DNA from: JBDIBB01 sp039812685 | Lineage (GTDB): Bacteria > Acidobacteriota > Vicinamibacteria > Vicinamibacterales > JAFNAJ01 | Reading direction: 5' to 3' | DNA length: 13,044 nucleotides | Assembly (NCBI GenBank): GCA_039812685.1 | Contig: JBDIBB010000109.1 | Location: 1 to 13,044, forward strand | Part shown: positions 1 through 6,447 of the stretch, piece after piece | Layout: every line of letters begins with the position of its first letter | Position numbering within the stretch: position 1 is the first letter of the stretch | Notes under the pieces: model-generated | What the model was told of the DNA's origin: nothing | Seen by the model: only the letters and a program-made list of their open reading frames with translations | Database searches by the model: none | Made by a program: the position numbers and the translations under genes

Positions 1-986
1 ACGAGCCTTCGCCCGCGGCCGCGGTGCCCGCGCCGGCACCGGCACCGGCGATCGCCGTACCGATGACGCCCGAGGAGGAGCGCGCGCACCTGCGGCGCAC
101 CCGGTCGTCACCGCTCGTGCGCCGCATCGCCGCCGACCATGGCGTCGACGTGGCGTCGCTGCAGGGCACCGGCATCGGCGGCCGCGTCACGAAGAAGGAC
201 ATCCTCGCGCACATCGAGAGCGGCATGGCGCCGGAACCGGTGCAGGCGCCGGCCGCCGCCGTGCCCGCCGCCGTGCCGCCATTCCGGCCGGGCGAGCGCG
301 TGGAAGTGGTGCCGATGTCGGTGATGCGCCGGAAGATCGCCGAGCACATGGTGCTCAGCCGCAGGACCTCGGCGCACGTCCACTCGGTGTTCGAGGTCGA
401 CTTCACCCGCGCCCTGAAGGCGCGCGAGCAGAAGAAGGCCGAGTACGAGCAGCAGGGCGTCAAGCTCACCGTGATGGCCGTCATCTGCAAGGCGGTGGTC
501 GACGGGCTGCGCGCCGTGCCCGTGATGAACGCCTCGGTGGACGGCGAGAACATCATCTACAAGAAGGACATCAACCTCGGGATCGCGGTGGCGCTCGACT
601 GGGGCCTGATCGTTCCCGTGCTCAGGCAGGCCGACGAGAAGAACCTGCTCGGGATCGCCCGCGGGATCGCCGATCTCGCGACGCGCGCGCGCGCCCGGCA
701 GCTCAAGCCCGACGAGGTGCACGGCGGCACCTTCACCATCACCAACCCCGGCGTCTTCGGCACGCTCTTCGGCATGCCGATCATCAATCAGCCGCAGGTG
801 GGCATCCTCGGCGTGGGCGCGATCGAGAAGCGCCTCACGGTGACCGGCGAGGACGCCATCGTCATCCGATCCAAGGCGTACCTCTCGATCGGCTACGACC
901 ACCGCGTGGTGGATGGCGCGGTGGCCGACCAGTTCATGTCGGTGGTGAAGACGACGATCGAAGGGTTCGACGCCTCGATGGTGTGA
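1..986 (+). CDS. 2-oxo acid dehydrogenase E2 (dihydrolipoamide acyltransferase), C-terminal part, cut by left window edge
   Basis: E2 core of a pyruvate or branched-chain 2-oxo acid dehydrogenase complex: it moves the acyl group from the lipoyl arm to CoA in the cytoplasm. The frame is open to base 3, so the GTG at 24 is not a real start and the lipoyl domain lies upstream of the window. Numbering from that GTG, there is a Pro/Ala-rich linker (1-20), a peripheral subunit-binding domain (about 28-65, ending GTGIGGRVTKKDI), a second Pro/Ala linker (about 70-90), then the catalytic domain (about 95-320). The catalytic motif DHRVVDG is at 292-298, with His293 (bases 900-902) and Asp297. The TITNPGVFG stretch at about 240 is also typical of E2. 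The TGA at 984-986 overlaps the lipB start. The substrate (pyruvate or branched-chain) cannot be decided without the E1 subunits. Confidence 0.95.
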   Translation, partial: EPSPAAAVPAPAPAPAIAVPMTPEEERAHLRRTRSSPLVRRIAADHGVDVASLQGTGIGGRVTKKDILAHIESGMAPEPVQAPAAAVPAAVPPFRPGERVEVVPMSVMRRKIAEHMVLSRRTSAHVHSVFEVDFTRALKAREQKKAEYEQQGVKLTVMAVICKAVVDGLRAVPVMNASVDGENIIYKKDINLGIAVALDWGLIVPVLRQADEKNLLGIARGIADLATRARARQLKPDEVHGGTFTITNPGVFGTLFGMPIINQPQVGILGVGAIEKRLTVTGEDAIVIRSKAYLSIGYDHRVVDGAVADQFMSVVKTTIEGFDASMV

Positions 987-1672
987 TCGTGCCCGCCGTG
1001 CAGGTGTGCTCGCTCGGCCTGGTGCCCTACGCCGAGGCGCTCGCGCTCCAGCAGCGCCTGGTCGAGCGGCGCCGTCGCGGCGGGATTCCCGACCAGTTGC
1101 TGCTGCTCCAGCACCCGCCCGTCATCACCACCGGCGTGCGCGCGGCCGACGCCCGCGCCCACATCGTCGCCGGCGAGGCCCAGTTGAAGGCCCGTGGCGT
1201 CGAGGTGCACGAGGCGGGGCGTGGCGGCGACGTCACCTTTCACGGGCCCGGACAACTGGTGGGATACCCCATCCTCGAGCTGCCAGAGCCACGCCGCGAT
1301 CTTCATCGGTACGTGCGCGATCTCGAGGAGGCGATCATCCTCACGATCCGCCGCTGGGGCATCGAGGGCGGCAGGATCAGGGGGCTCACCGGCGTGTGGG
1401 TGGGCGACGAGAAGGTGGCGGCCATCGGCGTGCGCGTCAGCCGCTGGATCACCAGCCACGGCTTCGCGTTGAACGTCGGCACCGACCTCTCGCTCTTCGA
1501 CCTGATCGTGCCGTGCGGCATCGGCGACAAGGGCGTGACGTCGATGGAACGCCTGCTGCGCCGGCCCGTGCCCATCGGCGAGGTCGAAACGGCGTTCGTC
1601 GATGCGTTCGCAACCGTGTTCGGGCTCCAGCCCGAGCCGTGCGACGCCGCGACGCTGCGCGTGACGCCCTGA
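983..1672 (+). CDS. lipB: Octanoyl-[ACP]:protein N-octanoyltransferase LipB
   Basis: Transfers octanoyl from octanoyl-ACP to the lipoyl-domain lysine of E2-type proteins, the first step of lipoate assembly in the cytoplasm; LipA then inserts sulfur. The protein is 229 residues, normal for the family. It has the RGGDVTFHGPGQ signature (80-91), the catalytic-pair lysine in DEKVAAIG (Lys144) and the nucleophile in IVPCGIGDKGVTS (Cys178). The GTG start at 983 shares four bases (GTGA) with the stop of the E2 gene, so translation is probably coupled to E2, its own substrate protein. No clear Shine-Dalgarno site precedes it, in line with coupling. lipA is not in the window, and a 167-base gap follows before an unrelated gene. 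Confidence 0.96.
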   Translation: MIVPAVQVCSLGLVPYAEALALQQRLVERRRRGGIPDQLLLLQHPPVITTGVRAADARAHIVAGEAQLKARGVEVHEAGRGGDVTFHGPGQLVGYPILELPEPRRDLHRYVRDLEEAIILTIRRWGIEGGRIRGLTGVWVGDEKVAAIGVRVSRWITSHGFALNVGTDLSLFDLIVPCGIGDKGVTSMERLLRRPVPIGEVETAFVDAFATVFGLQPEPCDAATLRVTP

Positions 1673-1753
1673 CGCAGGGGGCCGCCCCGGCGCCATCCGG
1701 AGCCAGCAGGCCAGCCCGTCCGCCTGTCTGTCGCGCGGCGCGCGCCGGACGGG

Positions 1754-1759
1754 TATCCT
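1754..1759 (+). promoter_or_regulatory. Possible -10 box (TATCCT) for the SDR gene
   Basis: The 167-base gap between lipB and the SDR gene is GC-rich except for TATCCT here, which matches 4 of 6 bases of the sigma-70 -10 consensus. No good -35 box sits 16-18 bases upstream. A small palindrome, TGAAG-A-CTTCA (1759-1769), overlaps its edge, and a 5-bp hairpin (CCGGC-ATC-GCCGG, 1793-1805) follows in the predicted leader. This is only a candidate. The gap holds no other gene I can see. Confidence 0.3.
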
Positions 1760-1830
1760 GAAGACTTCACCCCAGTCCCGCGGGCCGCCCTGCCGGCATC
1801 GCCGGACGCTGCGTCAACCGACAACGAACC

Positions 1831-1836
1831 GGAGGA
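1831..1836 (+). promoter_or_regulatory. Strong ribosome binding site (GGAGGA) deciding the SDR start
   Basis: GGAGGA lies just upstream of the GTG at 1840, leaving four bases between GGAGG and the start codon. It is the best Shine-Dalgarno match in the window. It supports the GTG start, because the Rossmann fold begins within the first ten residues after it. Confidence 0.7.
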
Positions 1837-1839
1837 TCC

Positions 1840-2562
1840 GTGCATCCCTCTCTCGAAGGCAAGGTCGCCATCGTCACCGGCGGCACCCGAGGCATCGGGC
1901 TCGCGATCGCGCGCGGCCTGGGCGCGCGCGGCGCCGCAGTCGTGGCCACGGGCAGCTCGCCCGATTCGCTTCCCCCGGCTGCCGCGCAACTGACGGCCGA
2001 TGGCGTCCGCCACGCCGTCATCGCGGCCGACGTGCGCGATCGCGCCCGGGTGCAGGCCATGGTGGCCGAGGCCGTCGAGCGCTTCGGCGGCCTCGACATC
2101 CTCGTCAACAACGCCGGCGTGGGCCATTTCCAGAAGATCGCCGACCTGGAGGATGCCGACTGGCACCGCGTCATCGGCGTCAACCTCACGGGCGTCTTCT
2201 ACTGTTGCCATGCCGCCATTCCGCACCTGCGCGCACGCGGCGGCGGCTGGATCATCAACATCAGCAGCCTGGCCGGCCGGCACACGTTCGACCGCGGCGG
2301 CGTCTACTGCGCCTCGAAGTTCGCGCTGAACGCGTTCAGCGAGGTGCTGATGGAGGAGGTGCGCGGCGACGGCATCCGCGTGAGCCTCGTGATGCCGGGG
2401 TCGGTGGCAACGAAGTTCGGCGATCGCGAGCCGGGGCCAGCCGACGCGTGGAAGCTGACCGCCGAGGACGTGGCACAGGTGGTGAGCGGCCTGCTGGAAC
2501 ACGATCCGCGCAGCCTGCCGAGCCGCGTCGAGATCAGGCCCTCGCGGCCGCCGCGCCGGTAG
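1840..2562 (+). CDS. Short-chain dehydrogenase/reductase (SDR), classical FabG-like type
   Basis: NAD(P)-dependent oxidoreductase of unknown substrate, 240 residues, the usual length of classical SDRs. Visible motifs in order: the cofactor-binding TGGTRGIG (13-20), an acidic residue in AADVRD (64-66) near the adenine, NNAG (90-93), and the catalytic tetrad Asn115, Ser143, Tyr156 and Lys160 (YCASK), then MPGSV (185-189), which lines the nicotinamide. The short Arg/Pro-rich tail (EIRPSRPPRR) resembles the end of 3-oxoacyl-ACP reductase-like members, whose last strand reads IEIRPS or similar. It starts with GTG behind a strong ribosome binding site and seems to be transcribed alone, since both flanking gaps carry promoter-like or terminator-like sequence. 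The neighbours give no clue to its substrate. Confidence 0.93.
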   Translation: MHPSLEGKVAIVTGGTRGIGLAIARGLGARGAAVVATGSSPDSLPPAAAQLTADGVRHAVIAADVRDRARVQAMVAEAVERFGGLDILVNNAGVGHFQKIADLEDADWHRVIGVNLTGVFYCCHAAIPHLRARGGGWIINISSLAGRHTFDRGGVYCASKFALNAFSEVLMEEVRGDGIRVSLVMPGSVATKFGDREPGPADAWKLTAEDVAQVVSGLLEHDPRSLPSRVEIRPSRPPRR

Positions 2563-2569
2563 CGCGCCC

Positions 2570-2600
2570 CCCGCGCCGGCGTCATGGCCGCCGGCGCGGG
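2570..2600. terminator. Perfect 12-bp hairpin between convergent genes, probable bidirectional terminator
   Basis: CCCGCGCCGGCG (2570-2581) and its exact reverse complement CGCCGGCGCGGG (2589-2600) flank a 7-base loop. The hairpin fills most of the 45-base space between the stop codons of the convergent SDR (plus) and PLP-enzyme (minus) genes. No T-run follows on either side, so it would be a GC-only stem serving termination or 3'-end protection rather than a textbook intrinsic terminator. Confidence 0.65.
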
Positions 2601-2607
2601 CCTCCGC

Positions 2608-3591
2608 TCACGAGATCTGATCCGGCGGTCCCGACTCGCCGATCAGTGCGGCCAGCCGCCGCTCGTCGATGTTGGATCCCGTGAGGACCACCACGGTGAC
2701 CTCCGGTGTGCCGGCCGCCGCGCGCGCGGCCACGGCCGCCACGGCCGCGGCTGCCGCGCCTTCCGCGACGAGGTGTTCCTCGCGCAGGAGATCGGCCACG
2801 GCCTTCCTGATGGCCGGCTCAGGTACCGTGACCACACACACACCGGACTGTCGCACCAGGTCGAAGGTGAGGCTCCCCGGCTCGATGTTACCGGCCAGGC
2901 CGTCGGCGATGGTCTCGCCGACCTCGATCGGGACGATGGCGCCGGCGCGCAGTGCGGTGGTGAAGGCGGGCGAGGCGGCGGGCTCGGCCGCCACGAGCCG
3001 AGGCAACGGCCGAGTGCCGCGCACCGCCAGGGCGGCGCCCGAGGCGAGGCCGCCGCCGCCCAGCGGGACGACGATCTCGCGCGTCGCAGGCACCTGTGCG
3101 AGGACTTCCCCGACGATGGTTCCAGCGCCCGCGATGACGTGCGGATCGTTGTAGGGCGAGATGAACGGCAGGCCGTGCGCCGCGGCGAACTCGCGTCCGC
3201 GCCGTTCGGCTGCGTCGTAGTCGCCGGCGACCGACTGCAGGCGGGCGCCGGAGGCGGCGATGCGGACCAGCTTGGCGCGGGGCGCCTCGCGCGGCACGAA
3301 CACCGTGAGCGCCACGCCGTCACGCGCGCAGGCCCAGGCCATGGCCGCGCCGTGGTTGCCGGCCGAGGCCGTGACCACGCCTCCCGCGCACGTCGCCGCA
3401 CCGGCGCGCAGCGCGGTGAACGCGCCGCGCACCTTGAAGGAATGCGTCGGCTGCAGCGATTCCAGCTTCAGCCACACGTCGTGCCCGGCCAGCTCCGAGA
3501 GCCACGCCGACCGGATGCAGGGGGTGTCGCGCAGTTCCGCCGGCAGCGCCGCGGCGGCCCGCGCGACGGCAGAGGCCTCCAGATCGCTCAC
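2608..3591 (-). CDS. PLP-dependent serine/threonine ammonia-lyase-like enzyme (fold type II)
   Basis: Probably deaminates L-threonine and/or L-serine to a 2-oxo acid plus ammonia in the cytoplasm. The protein is 327 residues and ends right after the catalytic fold, with no C-terminal ACT domain, so it resembles catabolic or serine/threonine dehydratases rather than feedback-regulated IlvA. Motifs: the PLP Schiff-base lysine in SFKVRGAF (Lys53), SAGNHG (76-81), the phosphate-cradling Gly loop GGGG (178-181), GLAGNIEPGS (231-240), and TGSN (304-307) near the pyridine nitrogen. The GTG start at 3591 shares four bases (GTGA on the minus strand) with the stop of the upstream receiver-like gene, and no separate Shine-Dalgarno site is visible, so translation is likely coupled. 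Threo-3-hydroxyaspartate ammonia-lyase or serine racemase activity is possible within the same family. Confidence 0.9.
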   Translation of the reverse strand: MSDLEASAVARAAAALPAELRDTPCIRSAWLSELAGHDVWLKLESLQPTHSFKVRGAFTALRAGAATCAGGVVTASAGNHGAAMAWACARDGVALTVFVPREAPRAKLVRIAASGARLQSVAGDYDAAERRGREFAAAHGLPFISPYNDPHVIAGAGTIVGEVLAQVPATREIVVPLGGGGLASGAALAVRGTRPLPRLVAAEPAASPAFTTALRAGAIVPIEVGETIADGLAGNIEPGSLTFDLVRQSGVCVVTVPEPAIRKAVADLLREEHLVAEGAAAAAVAAVAARAAAGTPEVTVVVLTGSNIDERRLAALIGESGPPDQIS

Positions 3592-3941
3592 CTGGCGCCC
3601 GCCACGAGATCCGGCAGGGCGGCGACGAAGGTCGAGCGCGCCACGACCTCGCCGATGCCGGCTTCGCGCGCGGCCTGGATCAGCGACGCGTGGACGTGCG
3701 AGACGAAGCCGAGCGTCCGGACGCCGGCGGTTCCGGCATCGCCCCGCAGCCGTGCCAGCGCCTCGAGCGGCTGGATCCGCTGGGCGTCGAGGTCGATCAG
3801 CACGAGCGAGGGACGATTCGCCCTCACCGCGTCGAGCACGGCCTCCGGCGATCGGGCGAACACGCAGGCCACGCCCGCGTGCCTGGCGGCGTTCCGGATC
3901 CTGGAGGAGAACAGGAGGTCGTCAACGGCGGCGACGATCAT
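3588..3941 (-). CDS. Small single-domain receiver-like (CheY-type) protein with Lys-to-Arg change
   Basis: A 117-residue protein made of one receiver-like domain and no output domain. DD (7-8) follows the first hydrophobic strand. LVLID puts the phosphoacceptor candidate at Asp50, and the following LDAQRIQPLEALARLR lines up without gaps to the usual LNLPGMDGLELL stretch. Ser81 (GFVSH) takes the place of the switch Thr/Ser, and Arg102 (EVVARS) stands where receivers carry the conserved Lys. Phosphorylation is therefore possible but doubtful. I chose the ATG at 3941 because AAAGG (3952-3948) lies six bases before it and the fold starts at once. The open frame continues up to 4181, but that part has no domain character and contains a TATAAT box. 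It overlaps by 4 nt the ammonia-lyase gene downstream. No histidine kinase is nearby. Confidence 0.75.
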   Translation of the reverse strand: MIVAAVDDLLFSSRIRNAARHAGVACVFARSPEAVLDAVRANRPSLVLIDLDAQRIQPLEALARLRGDAGTAGVRTLGFVSHVHASLIQAAREAGIGEVVARSTFVAALPDLVAGAR

Positions 3942-4019
3942 CGAATGCCTTTCGGGCTTCGCCCGGTGCGTGATCACGTCGGGCGGCAGCGCGTGCGATC
4001 CTGGCCGGCGCGTCATGAT

Positions 4020-4130
4020 GGCGCCGCGCGCCGAGGCGCCTGACGCGTCCCCGGACTGGCACTGGCGCCCGAATTCCTCGATTATAGGTGGCGTTGGCGC
4101 CTGCGGCTCGTCGTGATGCCGGGCGGCGCC
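4020..4130. repeat. Cluster of five GGCGCC palindromes around the receiver-gene promoter
   Basis: GGCGCC occurs at 4020, 4035, 4064, 4096 and 4125. The last four are spaced 29, 32 and 29 bases apart. Two copies belong to a longer imperfect direct repeat, TGGCACTGGCGCC (4057-4069) and TGGCGTTGGCGCC (4089-4101), 11 of 13 bases alike, which sit on either side of the TATAAT box. They could be protein-binding sites for the divergent receiver and hydrolase genes. GGCGCC is common in DNA this GC-rich, so chance remains possible. Confidence 0.4.
4081..4086 (-). promoter_or_regulatory. Perfect -10 box (TATAAT) for the receiver/ammonia-lyase operon
   Basis: The plus strand reads ATTATA, so the minus strand carries the exact sigma-70 -10 consensus in one of the few AT-rich spots of the window. 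A recognisable -35 box is not present at 16-18 bases. Transcription would begin near 4074, giving a leader of about 130 bases before the ATG at 3941. The leader has no gene that I can support. Confidence 0.5.
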
Positions 4131-4143
4131 CACGCTGTCATCC

Positions 4144-4794
4144 ATGCTGATCGAGACCCGGGCCGTCGGGCCCTTCCTCAAGAATGGCTACCTGCTCGCC
4201 TGCGAGCGCACCGCCGAAGCGGTGGCGATCGATCCCGGCGACGAGGTGGACGAACTCATCGCGCTGGCTGCCTCGCGCCGGCTCAGGGTGGGGCACATCC
4301 TGCTGACGCACGCGCACGTCGACCACGTCACGGGCGTGGCGGCCGCCAGGCGGGCCTGGGCGGCGCCGATCCTGCTGCACCGTGACGATCAGTTCCTCTA
4401 CGACCAGGCCGTGGCCATGGGCCTGATGTTCGGCCTGCGGGTCGAGGCGCCGCCGCCTGTCGACGCGCACTACGCGCCCGGTCAGGTGATCGTGTTCGGC
4501 GACCACGAGGTGCGGGCGCATCACACGCCGGGCCATTGCCCGGGCGGCGTCTGCCTGCAGGCTGGCCGCGCGGGCGAACCCGGGGGAGGGCTCGACCTCT
4601 TCGTCGGCGACACGCTGTTTGCCGGCTCCATCGGCCGGACCGACCTGCCGGGCGGCGACTTCGACACGCTCATCCGCTCCATCCGCACCACGCTGTTCGC
4701 CTTCGGCGACGACGCGCGCGTGCACCCGGGTCACGGGCCGTCGACCACCATCGGCCACGAGCGCCGCCACAACCCGTTCCTGCGCGGGATCTGA
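4144..4794 (+). CDS. Metallo-beta-lactamase-fold hydrolase, glyoxalase II-like
   Basis: Predicted cytoplasmic dinuclear metal hydrolase, 216 residues, the size of YcbL/GloB2-type single-domain glyoxalase II-like proteins. Metal ligands are all present: THAHVDH (55-61: His56, His58, Asp60, His61), His131 in HTPGHCPGG, Asp156 in FVGDTLFAG, and His197 in HPGHGP. The segment GSIGRTDLPGGD (161-172) is typical of YcbL-like members. Likely substrates are S-acyl-glutathione-type thioesters or another small thioester. A persulfide dioxygenase is less likely, though the folds are close. There is no signal peptide. The ATG at 4144 has no obvious Shine-Dalgarno site, and no in-frame alternative upstream looks better. 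It is divergent from the receiver-like gene across a 202-base gap, with no co-transcribed neighbour. Confidence 0.92.
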   Translation: MLIETRAVGPFLKNGYLLACERTAEAVAIDPGDEVDELIALAASRRLRVGHILLTHAHVDHVTGVAAARRAWAAPILLHRDDQFLYDQAVAMGLMFGLRVEAPPPVDAHYAPGQVIVFGDHEVRAHHTPGHCPGGVCLQAGRAGEPGGGLDLFVGDTLFAGSIGRTDLPGGDFDTLIRSIRTTLFAFGDDARVHPGHGPSTTIGHERRHNPFLRGI

Positions 4795-4851
4795 TCGGAT
4801 CCGGGCCTCGGCGTCCGGCGGATCGACCGGCTCGCCGCCCCGGAGGGCGCG

Positions 4852-4869
4852 TGACGCCTGGCGGCGTCA
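4852..4869. terminator. 7-bp hairpin between the convergent hydrolase and FHA genes
   Basis: TGACGCC (4852-4858) and GGCGTCA (4863-4869) form a perfect stem with loop TGGC. The right arm contains the TGA stop of the FHA gene on the minus strand. A smaller stem, CGCCC-CGGA-GGGCG (4836-4849), lies beside it. The site fits a shared terminator in the 72-base space between the two stop codons, but no T-run follows. Confidence 0.45.
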
Positions 4870-5220
4870 GGCCTCGGTGGCCTCGGGCAGGGCGACGGCG
4901 CGTTCCACCACCAGTTGCGCGCGCCCGACGCGAAGGACGTCGCCGGGCGCGAGCACCGCGTGGTCCACGCGCCGGCCGTTGACGAAGGTCCCGTTGGTGC
5001 TGTCGAGGTCCTCCACCCGCAGCCGTCCGTCGCCGTTCACGTCGAGCCGGCAGTGACAGCGCGACACGAGGGGCGCGTCGACGATGAAGTCGGCGCGTAC
5101 GGCGCGGCCCACCGTGCGCGGACCGCCCGGCAGCAGGCGGAAGGCGAGCGCCTCACCCGAGGGCAGCGTGCCGCGCAACACCCACTGGGGCGCCGGCGCG
5201 GTGACCGTTCCCTCGCTCAT
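4867..5220 (-). CDS. Small FHA-domain protein
   Basis: A 117-residue protein consisting of one forkhead-associated domain, which binds phosphothreonine peptides. Visible FHA signature: RTVGRA (Gly38, Arg39), SRCH (Ser53, Arg54, His56), and STNGTFVNG (74-82) with the conserved Asn76-Gly77, followed by GDVLRVG (93-99). The order and spacing are canonical, so phosphopeptide binding should be intact. There are no membrane segments and no second domain. The ATG at 5220 overlaps the pntA stop by four bases (ATGA), so it is the second gene of a pntA operon. The context suggests a Ser/Thr kinase input to whatever it binds, but no kinase or phosphatase is encoded in the window. Confidence 0.9.
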   Translation of the reverse strand: MSEGTVTAPAPQWVLRGTLPSGEALAFRLLPGGPRTVGRAVRADFIVDAPLVSRCHCRLDVNGDGRLRVEDLDSTNGTFVNGRRVDHAVLAPGDVLRVGRAQLVVERAVALPEATEA

Positions 5221-6398
5221 CCCTGCGCCCCAGCCGCGACGAGGGCCGGCAGGCCGTGGGCCTGCCGCACCCGCGGGTGCGTGATCTCGCCGTCGCGCGT
5301 CACCAGCGTCTCGCGCACCACCTCGTCGTCGGTGTTGATGGTGAGGGCGCCCTTCTGGAGCATCGAGAGCAGGAACGTCGTGATGTTCTTCGCGTACATC
5401 TGGCTGGCGTGATACGGGATCGCCGAGGCCAGGTTGGTTGGGCCCAGGACCGTGACGCCGCCGGACACGACCGTCTCGTCGGCCCGCGTGAGCTCGCAGT
5501 TGCCGCCGCGCTCGGCCGCGAGGTCGACGACGACCGAGCCTGGCGCCATGGCGGCCACCATGTCGGCGGTGACGAGCACCGGAGCCCGCTGGCCGGGCAC
5601 CGCCGCCGTGGTCACCACCACGTCGTTGCCGGCCACCACCTGCGTGAGCAGTTCGCGCTGGCGCCGGTAGAACGACTCGTCCTGCGCCGCGGCGTAGCCG
5701 CCCTTGTCCTCGGCGGCCGCCGTGTCCAGCGTCAGCTCCACGAACTTCGCGCCGAGGCTCTGCACCTGTTCCCTGACGGCGGGCCGCACGTCGTACGCCT
5801 CGACCTTGGCGCCGAGGCGGCGGGCGGTGGCGATCGCCTGGAGGCCGGCCACGCCGGCGCCGATGACCAGCACGCGGGCCGGCGCGACGGTGCCGGCCGC
5901 CGTCATCAGCATCGGAAACATGCGCGGCAGCGTCGTCGCGGCCAGCAGCACGGCGCGGTAGCCGGCGATGGTGGCCATCGACGACAGCACGTCCATGCTC
6001 TGCGCCCTCGTGATTCGCGGGATGAGCTCGAGGGCGAAGGTGGTCACCCCGCGCGCGGCCAGCGCGGGCAGCCCGGGCCCTGGCGTGAGAGGCTCGGCCG
6101 TGCCCACCACCACCTGGCCCGCGCGCAGCAGCGGTACGTCGGTGGCGCCAGCCTCCGGGTTGGCGCCTGCCGTGCGCACCTGCAGCAGCACGTCGATCTG
6201 CGAGATGACGTCGGCCCGCGAGGCGAGCACCGTCGCGCCCTTGTCGGCGAACTCCCGATCGGGGAAGCCCGCGGCCACGCCGGCCCCGGCTTCCATCACG
6301 ACCTCCGCGCCCGCCTTCTTCAGGGCGGCAATCGACGAAGGGACGAGCGCCACGCGGCGCTCGCCCGGAAACGACTCCTTCACGATGCCGATCCGCAT
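5217..6398 (-). CDS. pntA: NAD(P) transhydrogenase subunit alpha, soluble NAD-binding part (PntA/PntAA)
   Basis: Domain I of the proton-translocating transhydrogenase, which binds NAD(H) and passes hydride to the NADP-binding beta subunit at the inner membrane. The protein is 393 residues, like the split-type PntAA of Rhodospirillum; the single-chain E. coli PntA has about 510. Visible: KESFPGERRVAL (7-18), RITRAQSMDVLSSM (128-141) in the NAD site, the Rossmann motif GAGVAG (180-185) with Asp203 ending strand 2, and YHASQMYAKNIT (329-340). These features favour PntA over alanine dehydrogenase. I chose the ATG at 6398: the homologous N-terminus begins there, and GGAG lies 11 bases upstream. 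The membrane part PntAB and the beta subunit PntB would usually follow, but an FHA gene overlaps its stop instead. Confidence 0.94.
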   Translation of the reverse strand: MRIGIVKESFPGERRVALVPSSIAALKKAGAEVVMEAGAGVAAGFPDREFADKGATVLASRADVISQIDVLLQVRTAGANPEAGATDVPLLRAGQVVVGTAEPLTPGPGLPALAARGVTTFALELIPRITRAQSMDVLSSMATIAGYRAVLLAATTLPRMFPMLMTAAGTVAPARVLVIGAGVAGLQAIATARRLGAKVEAYDVRPAVREQVQSLGAKFVELTLDTAAAEDKGGYAAAQDESFYRRQRELLTQVVAGNDVVVTTAAVPGQRAPVLVTADMVAAMAPGSVVVDLAAERGGNCELTRADETVVSGGVTVLGPTNLASAIPYHASQMYAKNITTFLLSMLQKGALTINTDDEVVRETLVTRDGEITHPRVRQAHGLPALVAAGAQG

Positions 6399-6420
6399 GA
6401 TGTCGACCACTCCGTGAGGG

Positions 6421-6438
6421 CGCCACGTGGGTGTGGCG
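6421..6438 (-). repeat. Inverted repeat in the pntA leader
   Basis: CGCCAC (6421-6426) and GTGGCG (6433-6438) are perfect 6-bp arms around a 6-base loop, about 23 bases upstream of the pntA start. If the -10 candidate at 6448-6453 is right, the hairpin lies within the first 20 bases of the transcript. It could be an operator or a 5' stabilising stem. The arms are short. Confidence 0.35.
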
Positions 6439-6447
6439 GCCGCGCGT

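Noticed and set aside
24..26. GTG at 24 as the start of the E2 gene
   Set aside because: The frame stays open to the window edge with the same Pro/Ala linker composition, and an E2 without a lipoyl domain would be incomplete.
2584..4116. 510-codon plus-strand open frame over the ammonia-lyase and receiver genes
   Set aside because: Arg/Gly-rich translation without motifs, opposite two minus-strand genes with clear family signatures. It is a shadow of GC-rich coding sequence.
3942..4181. 80-residue N-terminal extension of the receiver-like protein
   Set aside because: The extension has no domain character, contains the TATAAT box, and a ribosome site with good spacing precedes the ATG at 3941, where the first strand of the fold begins.
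5217..6398. Alanine dehydrogenase instead of PntA
   Set aside because: The two are homologous, but RITRAQSMDVLSSM, AAGTVAPARVLVIG and YHASQMYAKNIT fit transhydrogenase alpha subunits, and the length matches split-type PntAA.
5217..6426. Upstream extension of the FHA frame across pntA, which would make a 519-residue fusion
   Set aside because: The extension is an Arg/Gly-rich off-frame reading of pntA. The FHA domain has its own ATG at 5220 in a typical 4-base overlap.
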